A stretch of DNA of 64,000 nucleotides from Harmothoe impar (GCA_947462335.1 OX381710.1:34223204-34287203), one strand, 5' to 3'. Counted from the first letter of the stretch, positions 9,629-20,751 are shown. The notes: generated by a model from the sequence alone, not told the origin. Program-made: numbers and translations.

Positions 9629-9950
9629 GGGAGTGATCATTTTTTAACAACAGGGGGGGGGTGGTGGGTTTCCGCGCGGAGCGCGCGAAATTTTTTACAC
9701 CCACTCCGGTCAAGGGGTCAAAATTTTTTACCCCCCCCCCCCTTAGGGTCGAAAATCGGCTCGCGCGCGGGCCATTTGAAGCATAGTAACACGCGGGCTT
9801 TTTGGCTCAAAACAGGTCAAATTTTTTTGCCCCCCCCCCCAAGAGGGGTCCAAATTTTTTTGCCCCCCCCGGTCAAGGGGTCCAAATTTTTTTGCCCCCC
9901 CCCCCCAAACCCACCACCCCCCCCCTGTTGATAATAAATGATCACTCCCT
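9629..9950 (+). mobile_element. foldback element with poly-G/poly-C subterminal runs
   Basis: Termini AGGGAGTGATCA and TGATCACTCCCT are inverted, followed inward by CAACAGGGGGGGGGTGGTGGGTTT and its complement. The centre holds three units of GGGGTCCAAATTTTTTTGCC followed by C-runs and a GCGCGCG patch. The corresponding site in the lectin B duplicate (~35335) lacks it, so it inserted after the duplication. Homopolymer runs of 9-11 may be imprecise. Confidence 0.7.
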
Positions 9951-10735
9951 AAAGTGGCATAATCACCAAACGCATCCCACTCACAATTCTAGTTATGTTC
10001 TAGTCTACTATGTGGTTAAGTGTGAGTGGTGAGATTGTCCCTTTAAGGGTTATTTCACTCAGCTTTGCCTTGTGTAATAACCCTCAGTGTTGAGTAACTT
10101 ATTTCATGTCATTATCATGTCAATGCCTACTAGAAGTCCCAATTAAATCCCATTTATTATACATTTACTAAAGTAATTGATGAAAAACAAGTCAGCTGCA
10201 ATTGTATCAAGTGATGTTCCCTAACCACATAATGTGGTCTGCAGCTTTTCACATAGTGACTGAAACATACAAGGCCATACCAAACAAAGTCCATGGATTA
10301 CACTTTTTGTAAAAAAAAAATGCTGCAAGTGAGCAAAGTGTTTATCTTTATTTTTCAATGATTTCTTTTGTCATATTTGTACAAGGAGAGCGACAATTAT
10401 ATTTTACTCTAAAAAGTTTGCAGTCAGTCCATGACAACAAACATTTTTTAGACTGGCTCCTTGGGACCAACACGAAAAAAACGTTAAATGGAAGAAAAAC
10501 TGAGGCAAGCAAAATCCATTGACATTTTTTTGATCTGGCCCTGTGTGCTATTTTTCATTATTATACGATCTTGGCTCTGATCGTGCTTTTTAGGTGATAT
10601 TACCGTTCTGATATTGGTGCATACCGCACACTTGGTGAGGTGAAATCGTTCTGATATTCTGGATATCAGAACGATTTAGGAGAATTTAGCGAATATCAGA
10701 ACGATTTCGTCTGAAATATCGTCACCCATAAAATC

Positions 10736-10809
10736 CGAGGTTTCATGGAGACTCGAACACGCTACATCAAGACTTGAAGTCAGACGCGCTAACCACCACC
10801 CCGTGGAGG
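10736..10809 (-). pseudogene. tRNA-like sequence (tRNA-derived repeat)
   Basis: On the minus strand GGGTGGTGGTTAGCGCG resembles a Pol III A box region and GTGTTCGAGTCTCC a B box/T arm, at tRNA spacing; the acceptor stem does not pair well. It lies next to three copies of ATATCAGAACGATTT (10640-10710). A second, weaker tRNA-like block (minus, ~11045-11135, T arm CCCCAGATCGATTCTGGG) follows. These look like tRNA-derived repeats, not tRNA genes. Confidence 0.4.
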
Positions 10810-11383
10810 CACTGGTATAGGGAGGTGGCGAAACAAGGAGTCTACAGGCGGATTTCCAGCCCTGTAGGACCATTATTTACCGAGTTACAGAAGAAAAGAC
10901 ATTTTTTGGAATATTTTCTTTGAAAATCAATATTTTTTTCTAATTTCTTTTTTACTATAAAGGTAGAAGTTGGACTTTACTTCCCCTTTCGTTAAAATAA
11001 TTCTAGGGATTTTTTTTCACAGACATATAGGCATTTTGAAAATGGTTCGTTTCCACCCAGAATCGATCTGGGGACCCCTGGCGTGTGAGGCGAAGACGCT
11101 AGTGCCCATGCCTATCCGGATGTGGCCATTGCGGAGGGAAACGCTGGTTATAACACCGCCCCAAGCTGGCCCCCTTACAAATTCTATGTTGGACTCAGTG
11201 TTGGAGATTGAAAGCATGACGTAGCCAGGCTCCACCAATCAGAGAGCAGGGTTGGTGGGATGTCAAAACAACATGGCACTACTGGTGTTCGAGTGATATT
11301 CAGTCAATAATCCTTCAAAATGGTGAAATTAGGACGAATTTAAGGTAATTAAAGACATTTGAATGGAAATATCGTATAATAAA

Positions 11384-11511
11384 CCTAATAATATATGGAT
11401 ATGGCCGACTTTGGGGTGTGTATAGATGAATAACGACCTCGGTGCTACGCACCTCGGGTCGTCATTCATCGATACACACCCCGCTGTCGGCCATATCCAT
11501 ATATTATTGGT
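11384..11511 (+). repeat. near-perfect 128-bp hairpin
   Basis: CCTAATAATATATGGATATGG...CGACCTCGGTGC is mirrored through the apex TACG down to CCATATCCATATATTATTGG, with arms of ~57 bp and few mismatches. It is a short palindromic element with no coding content. Confidence 0.85.
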
Positions 11512-12014
11512 TAAATATGTTATACTGAATTGCTCGCAGACTGAGCATAGTGTTATCCATTGATTAATTATGAATTTCTTCTCATTAAAAGGTTGAAAAC
11601 TCTTGTGTTCGCCTTGTGCCCATTATGTATTTGTCAAAACTTTCAAATTAGCTCAATTTAGCGTGCTGTATTTTTGTATTCCACCAGAAATATTGTGTCT
11701 GATGAAGTCCATGTAAATGAAATATGCATTTGTTGAAGTTGAATAGATTTAATATTTTCAAACTTCTTGTTTGACTGTTGTTCTTTACGATGTATATAGT
11801 ATCTTTCATGTTGGTTGCAGGTATTGTTTGGCCTACTTGTGCATATCATTTTATACTCAGTATAGGCCAATACCCGTAAAAACCCTGGCGCCCCAGTAGT
11901 TTGCAGCGGCGCTACCAGTGGGCGAAACCAGTGCACGACATCACTTCTGCCACTGGTCGCCATGATACGTTCCTACTCTTGTGGGTGTAGGCCTACTTTA
12001 TAAGGGCGCGTGTA

Positions 12015-12255
12015 TGGCAAGCAATATGTTCACTCCCGATATCAGAGTTTTTAACTTTGATATTGGAGTTTATAACTTTGATATCAGAGTTGATAACTTC
12101 AATATCGGAGTTAATAACTTCAACATCGGAGTTAATAACTTTGATATCAGAGTTAGAAACTCCGATATCAAAGTTTAAAACTCTGATATCAAAGTTAGAA
12201 ACTCCGATATCAAAGTTAAAAACCCCGATATCGGGGGTGAACAAATGGCTTGCCA
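12015..12255 (+). mobile_element. GATATC foldback module 1
   Basis: Bounded by TGGCAAGCAATATGTTCAC and the inverse GTGAACAAATGGCTTGCCA. Inside are about ten ~21-bp units of the form GTTNATAACTTTGATATCAGA. In the left half the flank reads GATATCAGAGTT and in the right half AACTCCGATATC, so the whole module is a palindrome. Open frames on both strands follow from the 21-bp period. Confidence 0.8.
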
Positions 12256-12297
12256 CACTATGGGATTCAAATTTCCCCAGTGAGCACATGCCACATG

Positions 12298-12609
12298 TGG
12301 CAAGCCATTTGTTCACCCCTCGATATCAGAGTTTCTTATTCCGATATCAGAGTTAATTTTATTACTTCGATATTAGAGTTTATGACTTCGATATCAGAGT
12401 TATAGTAACTTCGATATCGGAGTAATAAACTCCTATATCGAAGTTATTAACTGTCATATCAAAGTTATTAACTCCGATATCGGAATTAGAAACTCCAATA
12501 GGTGATATTAGAAACTCCGATATCGCAGTTAGAAACTCCGATATCGCTGTTAGAAACTCCGATATCGGAATAAGAAACTCCGATAGCGGGGTGAACATAT
12601 CGCTTGCCA
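12298..12609 (+). mobile_element. GATATC foldback module 2
   Basis: Same architecture as module 1: TGGCAAGCCATTTGTTCACC at the left, the inverse of it (GGTGAACATATCGCTTGCCA) at the right, and about thirteen 21-bp GATATC-containing units whose orientation flips midway. The modules are separated by 42 bp of unique sequence. Confidence 0.8.
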
Positions 12610-12691
12610 TAAGCACATCAGTGAGTTGCTCTTTCAAATTTTACTGGTATTTTGCTGAAGGTTACTGAAGGTTATGGAAGGTTTTTGCAGA

Positions 12692-13054
12692 TGGGCAAGA
12701 CGAGGAAATACGGAAGACGGGCCATACAATTGGACAGCAAGAAGATCCTCGAAATGATTCGGGAACTTTGGTAGAGGCCAAGAAAATTATGGACTGAGGG
12801 CAGTGCTTGCAAACTCCGAGGCTTGTCTCTCGAGGGTCAAGGGTAGCTTCGATCAGTTGGCTTCCATGGTGGGCAACATCCAAGATGTAGTGGCCGAGGG
12901 TGCAGCAGCTAGGGCGTCGGTGAGGGCTCCATCGACGTCAGGTCGTCACTCAAGAAGAGGACGACAGGAGACTCCGCCGAGGGCTGAGAATGACTCATCT
13001 GACGACTCAAGGGCCTCGTCCTTCAAGCCTGAGGGTCATCGTCACCAGGTGTAA
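12692..13054 (+). pseudogene. decayed coding fragment of unknown origin
   Basis: After a possible acceptor (TTTTTGCAG) an ATG frame reads 27 codons (a basic start, then QLDSKKILEMIRELW) to a TAG. Coding-like sequence continues in another frame (GNFGRGQENYGLRAV... through a Ser/Arg/Glu-rich tail ending …HRHQV) to a stop at 13054. A frameshift between the two parts would explain this. GC content is higher than in the surroundings. I do not recognise the family; an ORF1-type protein of a transposon or a retrocopy are possibilities. Confidence 0.3.
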
Positions 13055-13238
13055 ATCTAGTAAGCGTAAATCAGAATTTGCCCAGAAATATTTCCGTGGG
13101 TAGATCTGTAAAAGTTGATTCCCTCGACTGGAGGAGGTAAACATTATGTTGAGTCAGGTTTCTAACTGATGGCAATATCTGTGAATAGGCATCACATGTT
13201 AAAGTTTTCAAATTTTGGTGAAGGGATATTATCATATA

Positions 13239-13768
13239 CAGTAAAACTTCGTTATAAGGAGGACCTTGGGACTAGTGCAATTTGCTCCTTATAAGCAAGG
13301 TCTCCTTATAAGCAAGGTCAGCCTTATTAAGGCACAGACAACAGTACACTGCCTACAGATGTATCTTATACCCTTATAGACTTGATTTGAATACAATTCA
13401 GATGGGTCTGTGTATTATTTCAAGTCAACAACCCTTCTAGATCTCCTTCATTGAGCTTTTTATCTCCTTTCCTCCCTAGGGCAGCTACAAAAGTATTCTC
13501 CCCACCTCTATGGGATGGGGCAGTGGGCAATTTTAAGCAGTATGTGACTGTAATCCTGAGAAATGACTTCCCTGTGTAAGGTTTGCGCGTACGAAATAAG
13601 AAAATGAGCCAAATTACCTCCTTATATCAGAGGTTAAGGTAAAAACACCTCCTTCTAAGAGAGTTTTCTTACTATATAAATGTATAGGGAAAAATCTGGA
13701 CCACACAAATCTGCTCCTTATAAGCAAGGTCTCCTTATATCAGAGTTCCTTATAACGAAGTTTCACTG
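13239..13768 (+). mobile_element. pogo/Tigger-like non-autonomous DNA transposon
   Basis: Termini CAGTAAAACTTCGTTATAA and the inverse TTATAACGAAGTTTCACTG, flanked by TA at 13237-13238 and 13769-13770, fit the CAGT-ended, TA-inserting pogo/Tigger group. Subterminal CTCCTTATAAGCAAGGT repeats occur near both ends. 530 bp long, no transposase frame. Confidence 0.8.
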
Positions 13769-13882
13769 TATATCATATTCTTGTGTTGTTTTTGGTAATT
13801 TATTATAGTGCCTCTGTCATGAAAGTAAGGTTTTCCTGAGCATCCTAATAAAAACTTCATGCATTGCTGGCTCTCTTATTAT

Positions 13883-14060
13883 TGTAACGGTCGCATAAAA
13901 AAAATCGTCTGGAGAAAGCGGGACTCGAACCCACGACCTCCTGACTCCGCAGCCAAGTGCTCTACCACTGAGCTACTTCCCCGTCTGACAATCTGACCGT
14001 GCCGTACATTACTGGGTCGGTTCGGTGCGCGGAAGGGGGTGGTAACCACTTCCCTTACAC
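13883..14060 (-). mobile_element. tRNA-bearing short element, copy 1
   Basis: 178 bp bounded by TGTAACGG and CCTTACAC (short imperfect TIR), homologous along its length to 24560-24733. It carries a tRNA-like block (13911-13982, minus) and a GGGGGTGGTAACCACTTCCC palindrome. Two full-length dispersed copies with the same ends argue for a mobile unit: a tRNA-derived SINE with unusual ends or a MITE that captured a tRNA. Confidence 0.7.
13911..13982 (-). pseudogene. tRNA-like sequence inside short element, copy 1
   Basis: GGGGAAGTAGCTCAGTGG...GGTTCGAGTCCC on the minus strand gives a good D arm, T arm (GTGGG/CCCGC) and both Pol III boxes. The anticodon stem CTTGG/GTCAG does not pair and there is one base too many before the T arm, so it should not work as a tRNA. 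It may still promote transcription. Confidence 0.65.
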
Positions 14061-14516
14061 AGCTCCCCCAGCTTCTATTAGGGAGGGGAGAAAAAAATTA
14101 GGTCAATGGTGGCATATTCTTTTTCATGGTAGATATTACATTGAGAAGTATTTACCTTTTTACATTTTGATTCTAGACCAGGTAGAACCTGAGATTTTGT
14201 CACTTGAAGATGCCACATCTGCACCTTTTGCACATATAGGCTATAGTGTGAATGGCTGTAGATTTTGTGATCTGAGATTTATACAGTTGGTACCATTGCC
14301 AGCCAAAAGGTGACACTACTGGGCTATGGTTCATTGAGCTCAGGCACGGCTAATGGGCCAGGTCAATTAGGCCAGTGGGGCACTAGTGTCCTCTGGTGTG
14401 GGACACCTGAGGTATTTCTTGCTAGTGAGTATACTCTTATGATAGACTTTTCTCTTACCTGGCCTAACACTGTCCCATGTTTAACTGATAAGGCTAAGCA
14501 CTTGGAAACTATCTAT

Positions 14517-15375
14517 CGTCGCCTCAGTATACAAAGGTCGTAAGTGAAAAAATTAGATTTTTTTTTTATACTTGGATATTTTTCTTTTTCCAATAATTTT
14601 TTGAACATTTTTGGAATTTTTCAAATATGACCTTTTTCTGGGAGGTAATAGATCAGTATACAAAGGTCGTAACTGACAAAGTGATGTTTTTCTCAGTATA
14701 CAAAGGTCGTAAGTGATGTGAAAATGTTAACCCCAATGTATTTTATCATCAAATCAGTGTATTTTGTGGGGGGTTTCTAACCATTTAATATAATTTCGAT
14801 TATATATATATTATGTGTACATTTGGATATTTTTTACAAAAATATGTTAACTTTGAAATGTAAAGGGGGTGAATTTAAAGGAAAATTACCGAAATTGCTC
14901 ATTTTAGCAGAAATTTCACTGTTGCTAGGCAACAACAAAATGTGTATAATTCTTATTAAGTAACATAAGCAACTAAAAATATAAAAGATTCATCTAGTGA
15001 GCATTAGGCTTAAATCAATCGACTATTTGAACATTTTTTTACAGTTTTGAATTAGAGAAATAACTTACCACCTTTGTTTACTGATTAAATATACAAAAGT
15101 ATACATGCTATTCAGTATACAAAGGTCGTAAGTGACCTAGTTTTCCCCACTTTTTCCTCATTATTGCCATATTTACTAAGGAAGAAGTTAAGATATTTTA
15201 GTATCATTTATATAATAAATTAATACTTATTGTAGTTTACATATAAGACAATTTCGGGGGCAATATAACATATATTTTAGAAATTACACCCTGAAGACCA
15301 CATTGACTTTTCTTATTTTGCTCATATCTCAAAACATGGATTTTCCACTTACGACCTTTGTATACTGAGGCGACG
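14517..15375 (+). mobile_element. TIR element with five copies of a 22-bp motif
   Basis: Ends CGTCGCCTCAGTATACAAAG and the inverse CTTTGTATACTGAGGCGACG, flanked by CTAT on both sides (4-bp target duplication). The motif CAGTATACAAAGGTCGTAAG recurs at 14524, ~14653, ~14696 and 15113 on plus and at ~15343 on minus. The interior is AT-rich with no frame. Confidence 0.8.
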
Positions 15376-16087
15376 CTATAATGTAGGTCTTTTTGATTTT
15401 GGGGACTTCCAATATCATATTTTCATACCCCAGTACTAGCAAGAATGTATCATTGATGGGTATTTGGTATATAGTGATAATACTTCAAGGAGGTGGAATC
15501 CTATGGGAGAATAATGCTATACACATTTTTTTCAATGCTGATGGCTAAGGACTTCCCAGATAGCTAGGGCCCTGAAAACCGGGGAATGCACACTTTTGTT
15601 CACATATGTTCAGATACTCATACTAGTAATATGCTGAAAATGTTTTTTTGATAAATGCATAGAGGTACAATATGTCTATCATTGGTGAGAATTTACATAA
15701 TGCAATCTATGTCAGGATGCATGTTTTTGTTACTTTTCCTGGTTCCTTGCACTTAAATCTTGAAACTAGGAAAAAAATAATGTCATTTTCAGCAGCATGG
15801 CTCACACAAATGGGAATTCCCTGAGGGTCATTCCAGAGCCCTGAATCCCACCTAGTCACAGTGCACGGCCTGAATGGCTGTAGTGGCGCCACCTTGTGTA
15901 TTTCCCCCCTCCTACTTCTATCATGTCCCCGCAGCAGCCAATGATAGAAGCTCACAGTAGGGTGACCGGAGGATTATTTCAAATGAATCCGACACATATG
16001 TGTCATATATGTATAGAAAGCCTCCATATTCAGATGTAACAAATTATCATTGTTCTGTTGATGCAGTACTTAAGAGATTAACTGTAT

Positions 16088-17839
16088 CCCAGCTAGCACC
16101 TTACATAAAAATAACTAGTAATTTCATGATATCATTTTTCGTTCCCAAGATGTCACATACGCAAGAAGTTTTTACGTGTCCTTTTACATGGGTTCTTGAT
16201 GTAACAATATTTATGTGTATTTCATATAAACATATTTATATAAAAGAGACATATTTATCAGTGATACCTTTGGACTTAACAATAATGACATATATATGAC
16301 TAGCTGTAAAAGATGTCTAAAACATGTAAATGTAGACACGTCAAAAAGATGTGATATGGAGATATCTACAAGCATGTTCTAGGGATGACATTTATACCAG
16401 TTTTGAGTATACCCCCTCCCCAGTAGTGATTTTAAATCAGATAGGATAATTATGATACCTCTGAGAGAGATTGTAGACATCATATAGTTATGTCCATTTA
16501 TATGTCAATGTATGACATGTCCATGGGCATTCTGCGTAAGAACCAAACACCTTCTCTGTGAAAGATACTTTGCTGGCATTTTCCATTCCTTACCCATTTA
16601 TCCTAGCCAGGAGGCCCAGATGTGATATCAGACCAAAGCCAGAATTTCTTCTTATACAATTTGAAAGGACACAGAAAAGGTGTCCACCCATGTGCCTTGG
16701 TTATCCGACTATATTTCAACAAGTCACTGTAACACAAGTGACAACTTATATATAACAGAGGAAATTTAGTCCAACCTTTTCCCTCATTGCAGTTTATACA
16801 ATTAATTTGATCCAACTTTTCAATGAAGAATGAATGAATGCTGATCAAAATGTGATAGCCTTGCAAAATGAGACCCCTAGTGTTGGAGTTCAGAACTATA
16901 ATAGGTCATATTCTGACAAGATTGTGATGTCAAAATAAGAGGAGTATGGATTTATTCCAATATGACATATTTATGACATCACAATCTTGTCAGAATATGA
17001 CATCTATAAGTCGACATTACTATATCCTATCATAGTTCTGAGCTCCAACACCAGGCGTCTCATTTTGCAATGTCATCACATTATGATCAGCATTCCCCCA
17101 TTCTTGATCAAAAGTTGGATGAAATCAATTCTATATACTGCAATAAGAGACAAAATTGGACTAAATTTCTTGAGTAACATTTAATGTGTTACTTGTGTTA
17201 CAGTGACTTGGTAATTATAGTTGGACAGCCAAGGCACATAATGGGATACCTTTTCTGTGTCCTTTCAAATTGAATAAGAAGAAATTCTGGCTTTGGGCTG
17301 ATATCACATCTGGGCCTCCTGGCTAGGATAAATGTGTCTGTAAGGAATGGAAAATACCTGCAAAGTGTCTTTCACAGAGCAGGTGTGTGCTTCTTATGCA
17401 GAGTGCCCGTGGACATGTCATACATTGACATAAAATGGACATAGCTATATGATGTCTACAATCTTTTAAATATCCTATCTGATTTATAATCACTACTGGG
17501 AGGGGGTATACTCAAAACTGGTATAAATGTCATCCCTGCAACATGTCATGGACATATCTCCATATCACATCTTTTTGGCATGTCTAAATTTATACGTTTC
17601 AGACATGTTTTACAGCCAGTCAATTATATACATCATTGTTATTAAGTTCAAACATATCGTTGATATATATTTTTTTAAATGTAAATATACTTATGTAAAA
17701 TACCCATGCAAAGTGACACGTAAAAACTTCTTGCATATGTGACATCTTGGGAACGACAATTGACATCATCCAATGATGTCACCACCAATCAGAAAATGAT
17801 GTTAAAATGATGTAATTTACATGAGTTTTGCTAGCTGGG
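16088..17839 (+). mobile_element. 1.75-kb long-palindrome foldback element
   Basis: Termini CCCAGCTAGCA and TGCTAGCTGGG-like, flanked by AT on both sides. The two arms, each ~850 bp, match almost throughout (for example GATGTGATATCAGACCAAAGC at 16620 and its inverse at 17300), around a ~40-bp loop near 16955. The CCCAG end and 2-bp target resemble the AACGTTAT MITE, so both may be mobilised by one transposase type. The open frames in the arms are short and carry no recognised domain. Confidence 0.8.
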
Positions 17840-17844
17840 ATCTG

Positions 17845-18495
17845 ATATCAGATACCTCACCCCTCCAACCTTTCTGACAGATTTGAAGGCAGGTACATAA
17901 TACATACGTAGAACTGAAGTCTCCCTCACAGCACATTGCTGCCACCAATGTGAAGTGTATGTACTAATTGCCACCATTCACCCAGCATGGTTCTCTCTAT
18001 AGTCCTATGACAGAGCGGCCCTCTAGTGTTATGCTATGAAGTTATTACTTATGATTGGGGTCTCAGCCCCCCATATGACCCCTAGCAGATGGGCTGACGC
18101 GGGCTGGCGCTAGGGCTTATCATTTCCATTCAAAATGTGTCATATTCAGTAAATTCAGATCTTTATTTGGTAATTTGCCAAAAATTGCCAATTCATAATT
18201 TCTTTACAAATTCTAAGTTACAAAAAATTGATTTTAAGTGCTCTATCTACCATACAAATACGTTTACCTGCACAACATAAAGCATGCTGGTGTGTACCTG
18301 CATTCAATACCATTATAACATAAAAAGGATTGCATTGATATATGAATTTGCCTTCGCTCAGTGTGAATTCTCCCAACTGACAGTTTGGAGAATCAGTCAC
18401 TGCCAGAGCCCAAAACAGGCTGGAAATATGAATGTCCGTCAACATTGCCCCTTAATTGCATAATGTAATACACTTTATTGTGCTTATCCCAGCTC
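17845..18495. other. no gene seen
   Basis: Ordinary AT-rich sequence between the palindrome and the LTR retrotransposon. No splice-supported frame or clear repeat. Confidence 0.5.
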
Positions 18496-18500
18496 ATATA

Positions 18501-18662
18501 GTTGGAGCATACAAGCTGTGAGTCACAGTGATGTTAGACTTCTTTATTATCAGTTGAGTTACCAGTAGATCTACATCAATACATGTTGGGACACTGTCTG
18601 CCATGTGCGCTCAAGTCCGCCATCTTGGATTCTGGTGTCGCACGTCCGATGCGCCCCCAACA
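18501..18662 (-). repeat. 3' LTR
   Basis: 162 bp, nearly identical to 23715-23877. It contains TTCTTTATTATC (minus AATAA-like) and GCCATCTTGG, a YY1-like site. Confidence 0.93.
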
Positions 18663-18672
18663 TCTCCCTTTT
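18663..18672 (-). other. polypurine tract
   Basis: AAAAGGGAGA on the minus strand directly abuts the 3' LTR, as needed for plus-strand DNA priming. Confidence 0.65.
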
Positions 18673-18920
18673 ATTAAAAGTTTTTATTTTTATTTTTATT
18701 TTTTTTAATATATATATATTTTTTTTTTTTAAAGAATTAAACATCCCCGCAGACATGTATAGTCCAAATCATAAGAAACACAATAGTGACGACCTCCATA
18801 GTCATATCATCCCATGATAGCAGTACTTTGCTGGAAAGAAACTGGGAACAATGAGGCATAAAATAATGTCACAGGGTTTAACATAGCAGGTAGACCGGGA
18901 ATGAAGTCCCAAAGTTGGTT

Positions 18921-20598
18921 TTATGTGAGGTCGTAGTCATCATATTTTGTCGGTCGATATATGTCTCTCGTCCTTGTACGACGAGCAGGTGAAGGGCTTG
19001 GTGCGAGGGCCAGTTTATTGCTCATAACTGGGCCACTACCAGCACCAGGCCGCGATGCACCAACACTTGGAGTAGACGGTGCGGGACCCATTGGGGACCG
19101 CACTGGAGAGCGAGGTGCTGTCACCCCAGGTTGCGACTCAAGCTGGTTGTCTTGTAGGTCTGGCTGATCTGGGGCCCTCACCAGAGGTGGGCCACCAGGT
19201 ACCAGTACCTGTGGCACTTGTACGCATCCAAGGTCCTTTTGTGGGGGAGCAGCTGGTCGCACATGAACCCGGTTACGGCTAGCTGTCCCACGGTCGGTCT
19301 GAAGGGTGTATGATCTAGGTCCTTTGCAGTCCACTACCTGCCCATAAGCCCATGGCTGACCACGCTTGTTCGGAGGGGGCTTTAAGTAGGCATAGTCCCC
19401 AATTGAGAGTGGGGAATGGTGGACCACATTCCTGTCATACAATGTCTTGCTGGCCACTCTCCGAGCCTCAATCTCTTCCTGAACCACACGAGTGTCCACC
19501 ACCTGAGGGTCCAACAGTCTGTCTGAGGTCGGCAGAGGGGTGCGTGTTCGGCGACACAACATGCGCTGCGCAGGTGAGTATGTGTAGCCAGATTGAGGGG
19601 TGTTCCGATGAAGGAGTAGGGCCAGGCTGATGTTCGTGGATTTCTTTAGTAGGCCTTTGGCTACCTTCACAGCCGCCTCTGCTCGGCCATTTCCCTTGGG
19701 GTAATAAGGAGATGACGTTGTGTGGTTGAAGTTATACCTGATCGCGAAATCTGCATAGTCCTTACTTATAAATTGAGGGCCATTGTCTGTGTGTATTCTC
19801 GCTGGGGCGCCAAAAGTGGCTAGATGGGCCTCGGTCTTAGCTACTACTGTGGAGGCCACAGTGTCCCCCAGCTCATCTACCTCAATCCAGTCGGAGAAAT
19901 GGCACACAGTTACTAGATAGTCCTTCCCCTCAAAGGCACACAAGTCCTGGCTGAGTAGCTCCCAAGCCCTGGTTGGTATTGGTAGTGACATCATGGGCTC
20001 CTTTTGTGAGGCTGAGCCATACAATGCACAGGTCCCACAAGCCTCACACATGTCCTTGATTGCCGCTCTCATTCCAGGCCAGAACAATACCTGCTTTGCC
20101 ATTCTGTAGTTCGACTCAGCCCCAAGGTGATTTGCATGGATCTTGCCTAACATTTTGGCCCGGAGCTGTTGAGGCACCAACACAGTCTCCCCCTTATATA
20201 TAGCCTCATTCAGTACAGACAGTTCATCCCTGTATCCCCAAAATGGCCTAAGATCCTTGGGCAACAGGGTACGATCGTCGGGCCATCCATTGATGATTGT
20301 GTCCCGAAGAGCACTGAGGGTCTCGTCAGCATTGGTGAGCAGGACTATCTCCTTCTCGGTCTCTCCAGTCAGCCTGGGGCTCCGGCAGATAGATTCACAT
20401 TCCAGCCTGAACACCTCAAACCCAGTTACAGGTGTGTTGACTGGGGTGTGAAGGGCCGCTCTAGAGAGCGTGTCCGCAATGAGCAGGGTAGTGCCTTTCT
20501 TGTACTCAAGTGCGAAGCGATAGCGCTGCAGGGTCATTAGCATCCACTGCAATCTGGCAGGCGCCTTGTGTAGTGGTTTTGACATAATCGGGACAAGT
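18921..20598 (-). pseudogene. pol 3' part: end of RNase H and integrase
   Basis: Frame numbered from 20612. Residues 1-55 are the C-terminal part of RNase H with the LLIADTLSR signature. Residues 159-195 are the integrase zinc-binding H-x2-H...C-x2-C. The catalytic core has D223, D276 and E312 (D276 and E312 separated by 35, the DD35E spacing). A GPF/Y-like basic region and a Pro/Ser/Arg-rich tail follow to the stop at 18921. All key integrase residues are present. The frame lacks its own start because it is the continuation of the polyprotein, cut off by the MITE. Integrase would insert the DNA copy into the host genome. Confidence 0.9.
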
Positions 20599-20600
20599 GG

Positions 20601-20749
20601 CCCAGTAAACAAATAACGTTATGCACCATTTTATAACGTTATATAACGTTATATGTCAACGTTTTTCTAAGGCTCTTTAGTATGACATGACGTTATGTAA
20701 AATTTAAAACGTTATTTTGACGTAAAATAACGTTTTTTTGTTAGCTGGG
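20601..20749 (+). mobile_element. MITE rich in AACGTTAT, copy 2, nested in the retrotransposon
   Basis: 149 bp with ends CCCAGTAAACAAATAACG and CGTTTTTTTGTTAGCTGGG, homologous to 4842-4988 and flanked by GG on both sides (20599-20600 and 20750-20751). It lies between the third catalytic Asp region of RNase H (HTDHKP, upstream on minus) and the rest of the domain, which resumes in a compatible frame. It therefore inserted after the retrotransposon. Confidence 0.9.
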
Positions 20750-20751
20750 GG

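Larger units (their letters stand above)
10126..11860 (+). pseudogene. third copy of the lectin 3' region, split by repeats
   Basis: 10126-10420 matches 7645-7960 (CTAGAAGTCC, AAGTGATGTTC, AACCACNTAATGTGGTCTGCAG, GACTGAAACATACAAGG). The match resumes at ~11680-11860 (CCAGAAA, ATATTGTGT, GGTTGCAGGTATTGTTTGGCCTA). The ~1.25 kb between is repeat sequence. It is more diverged than A versus B, so it is an older duplicate with no CTLD exon left here. Confidence 0.6.

Noticed and set aside
11981..12637. Overlapping frames rich in (IGVNNFD)-like repeats
   Set aside because: Products of the 21-bp GATATC unit, open on both strands.
13911..13982. Functional tRNA gene
   Set aside because: The anticodon stem has mismatches and the spacing to the T arm is one base long. 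The same block recurs at 24585 in an identical mobile context.
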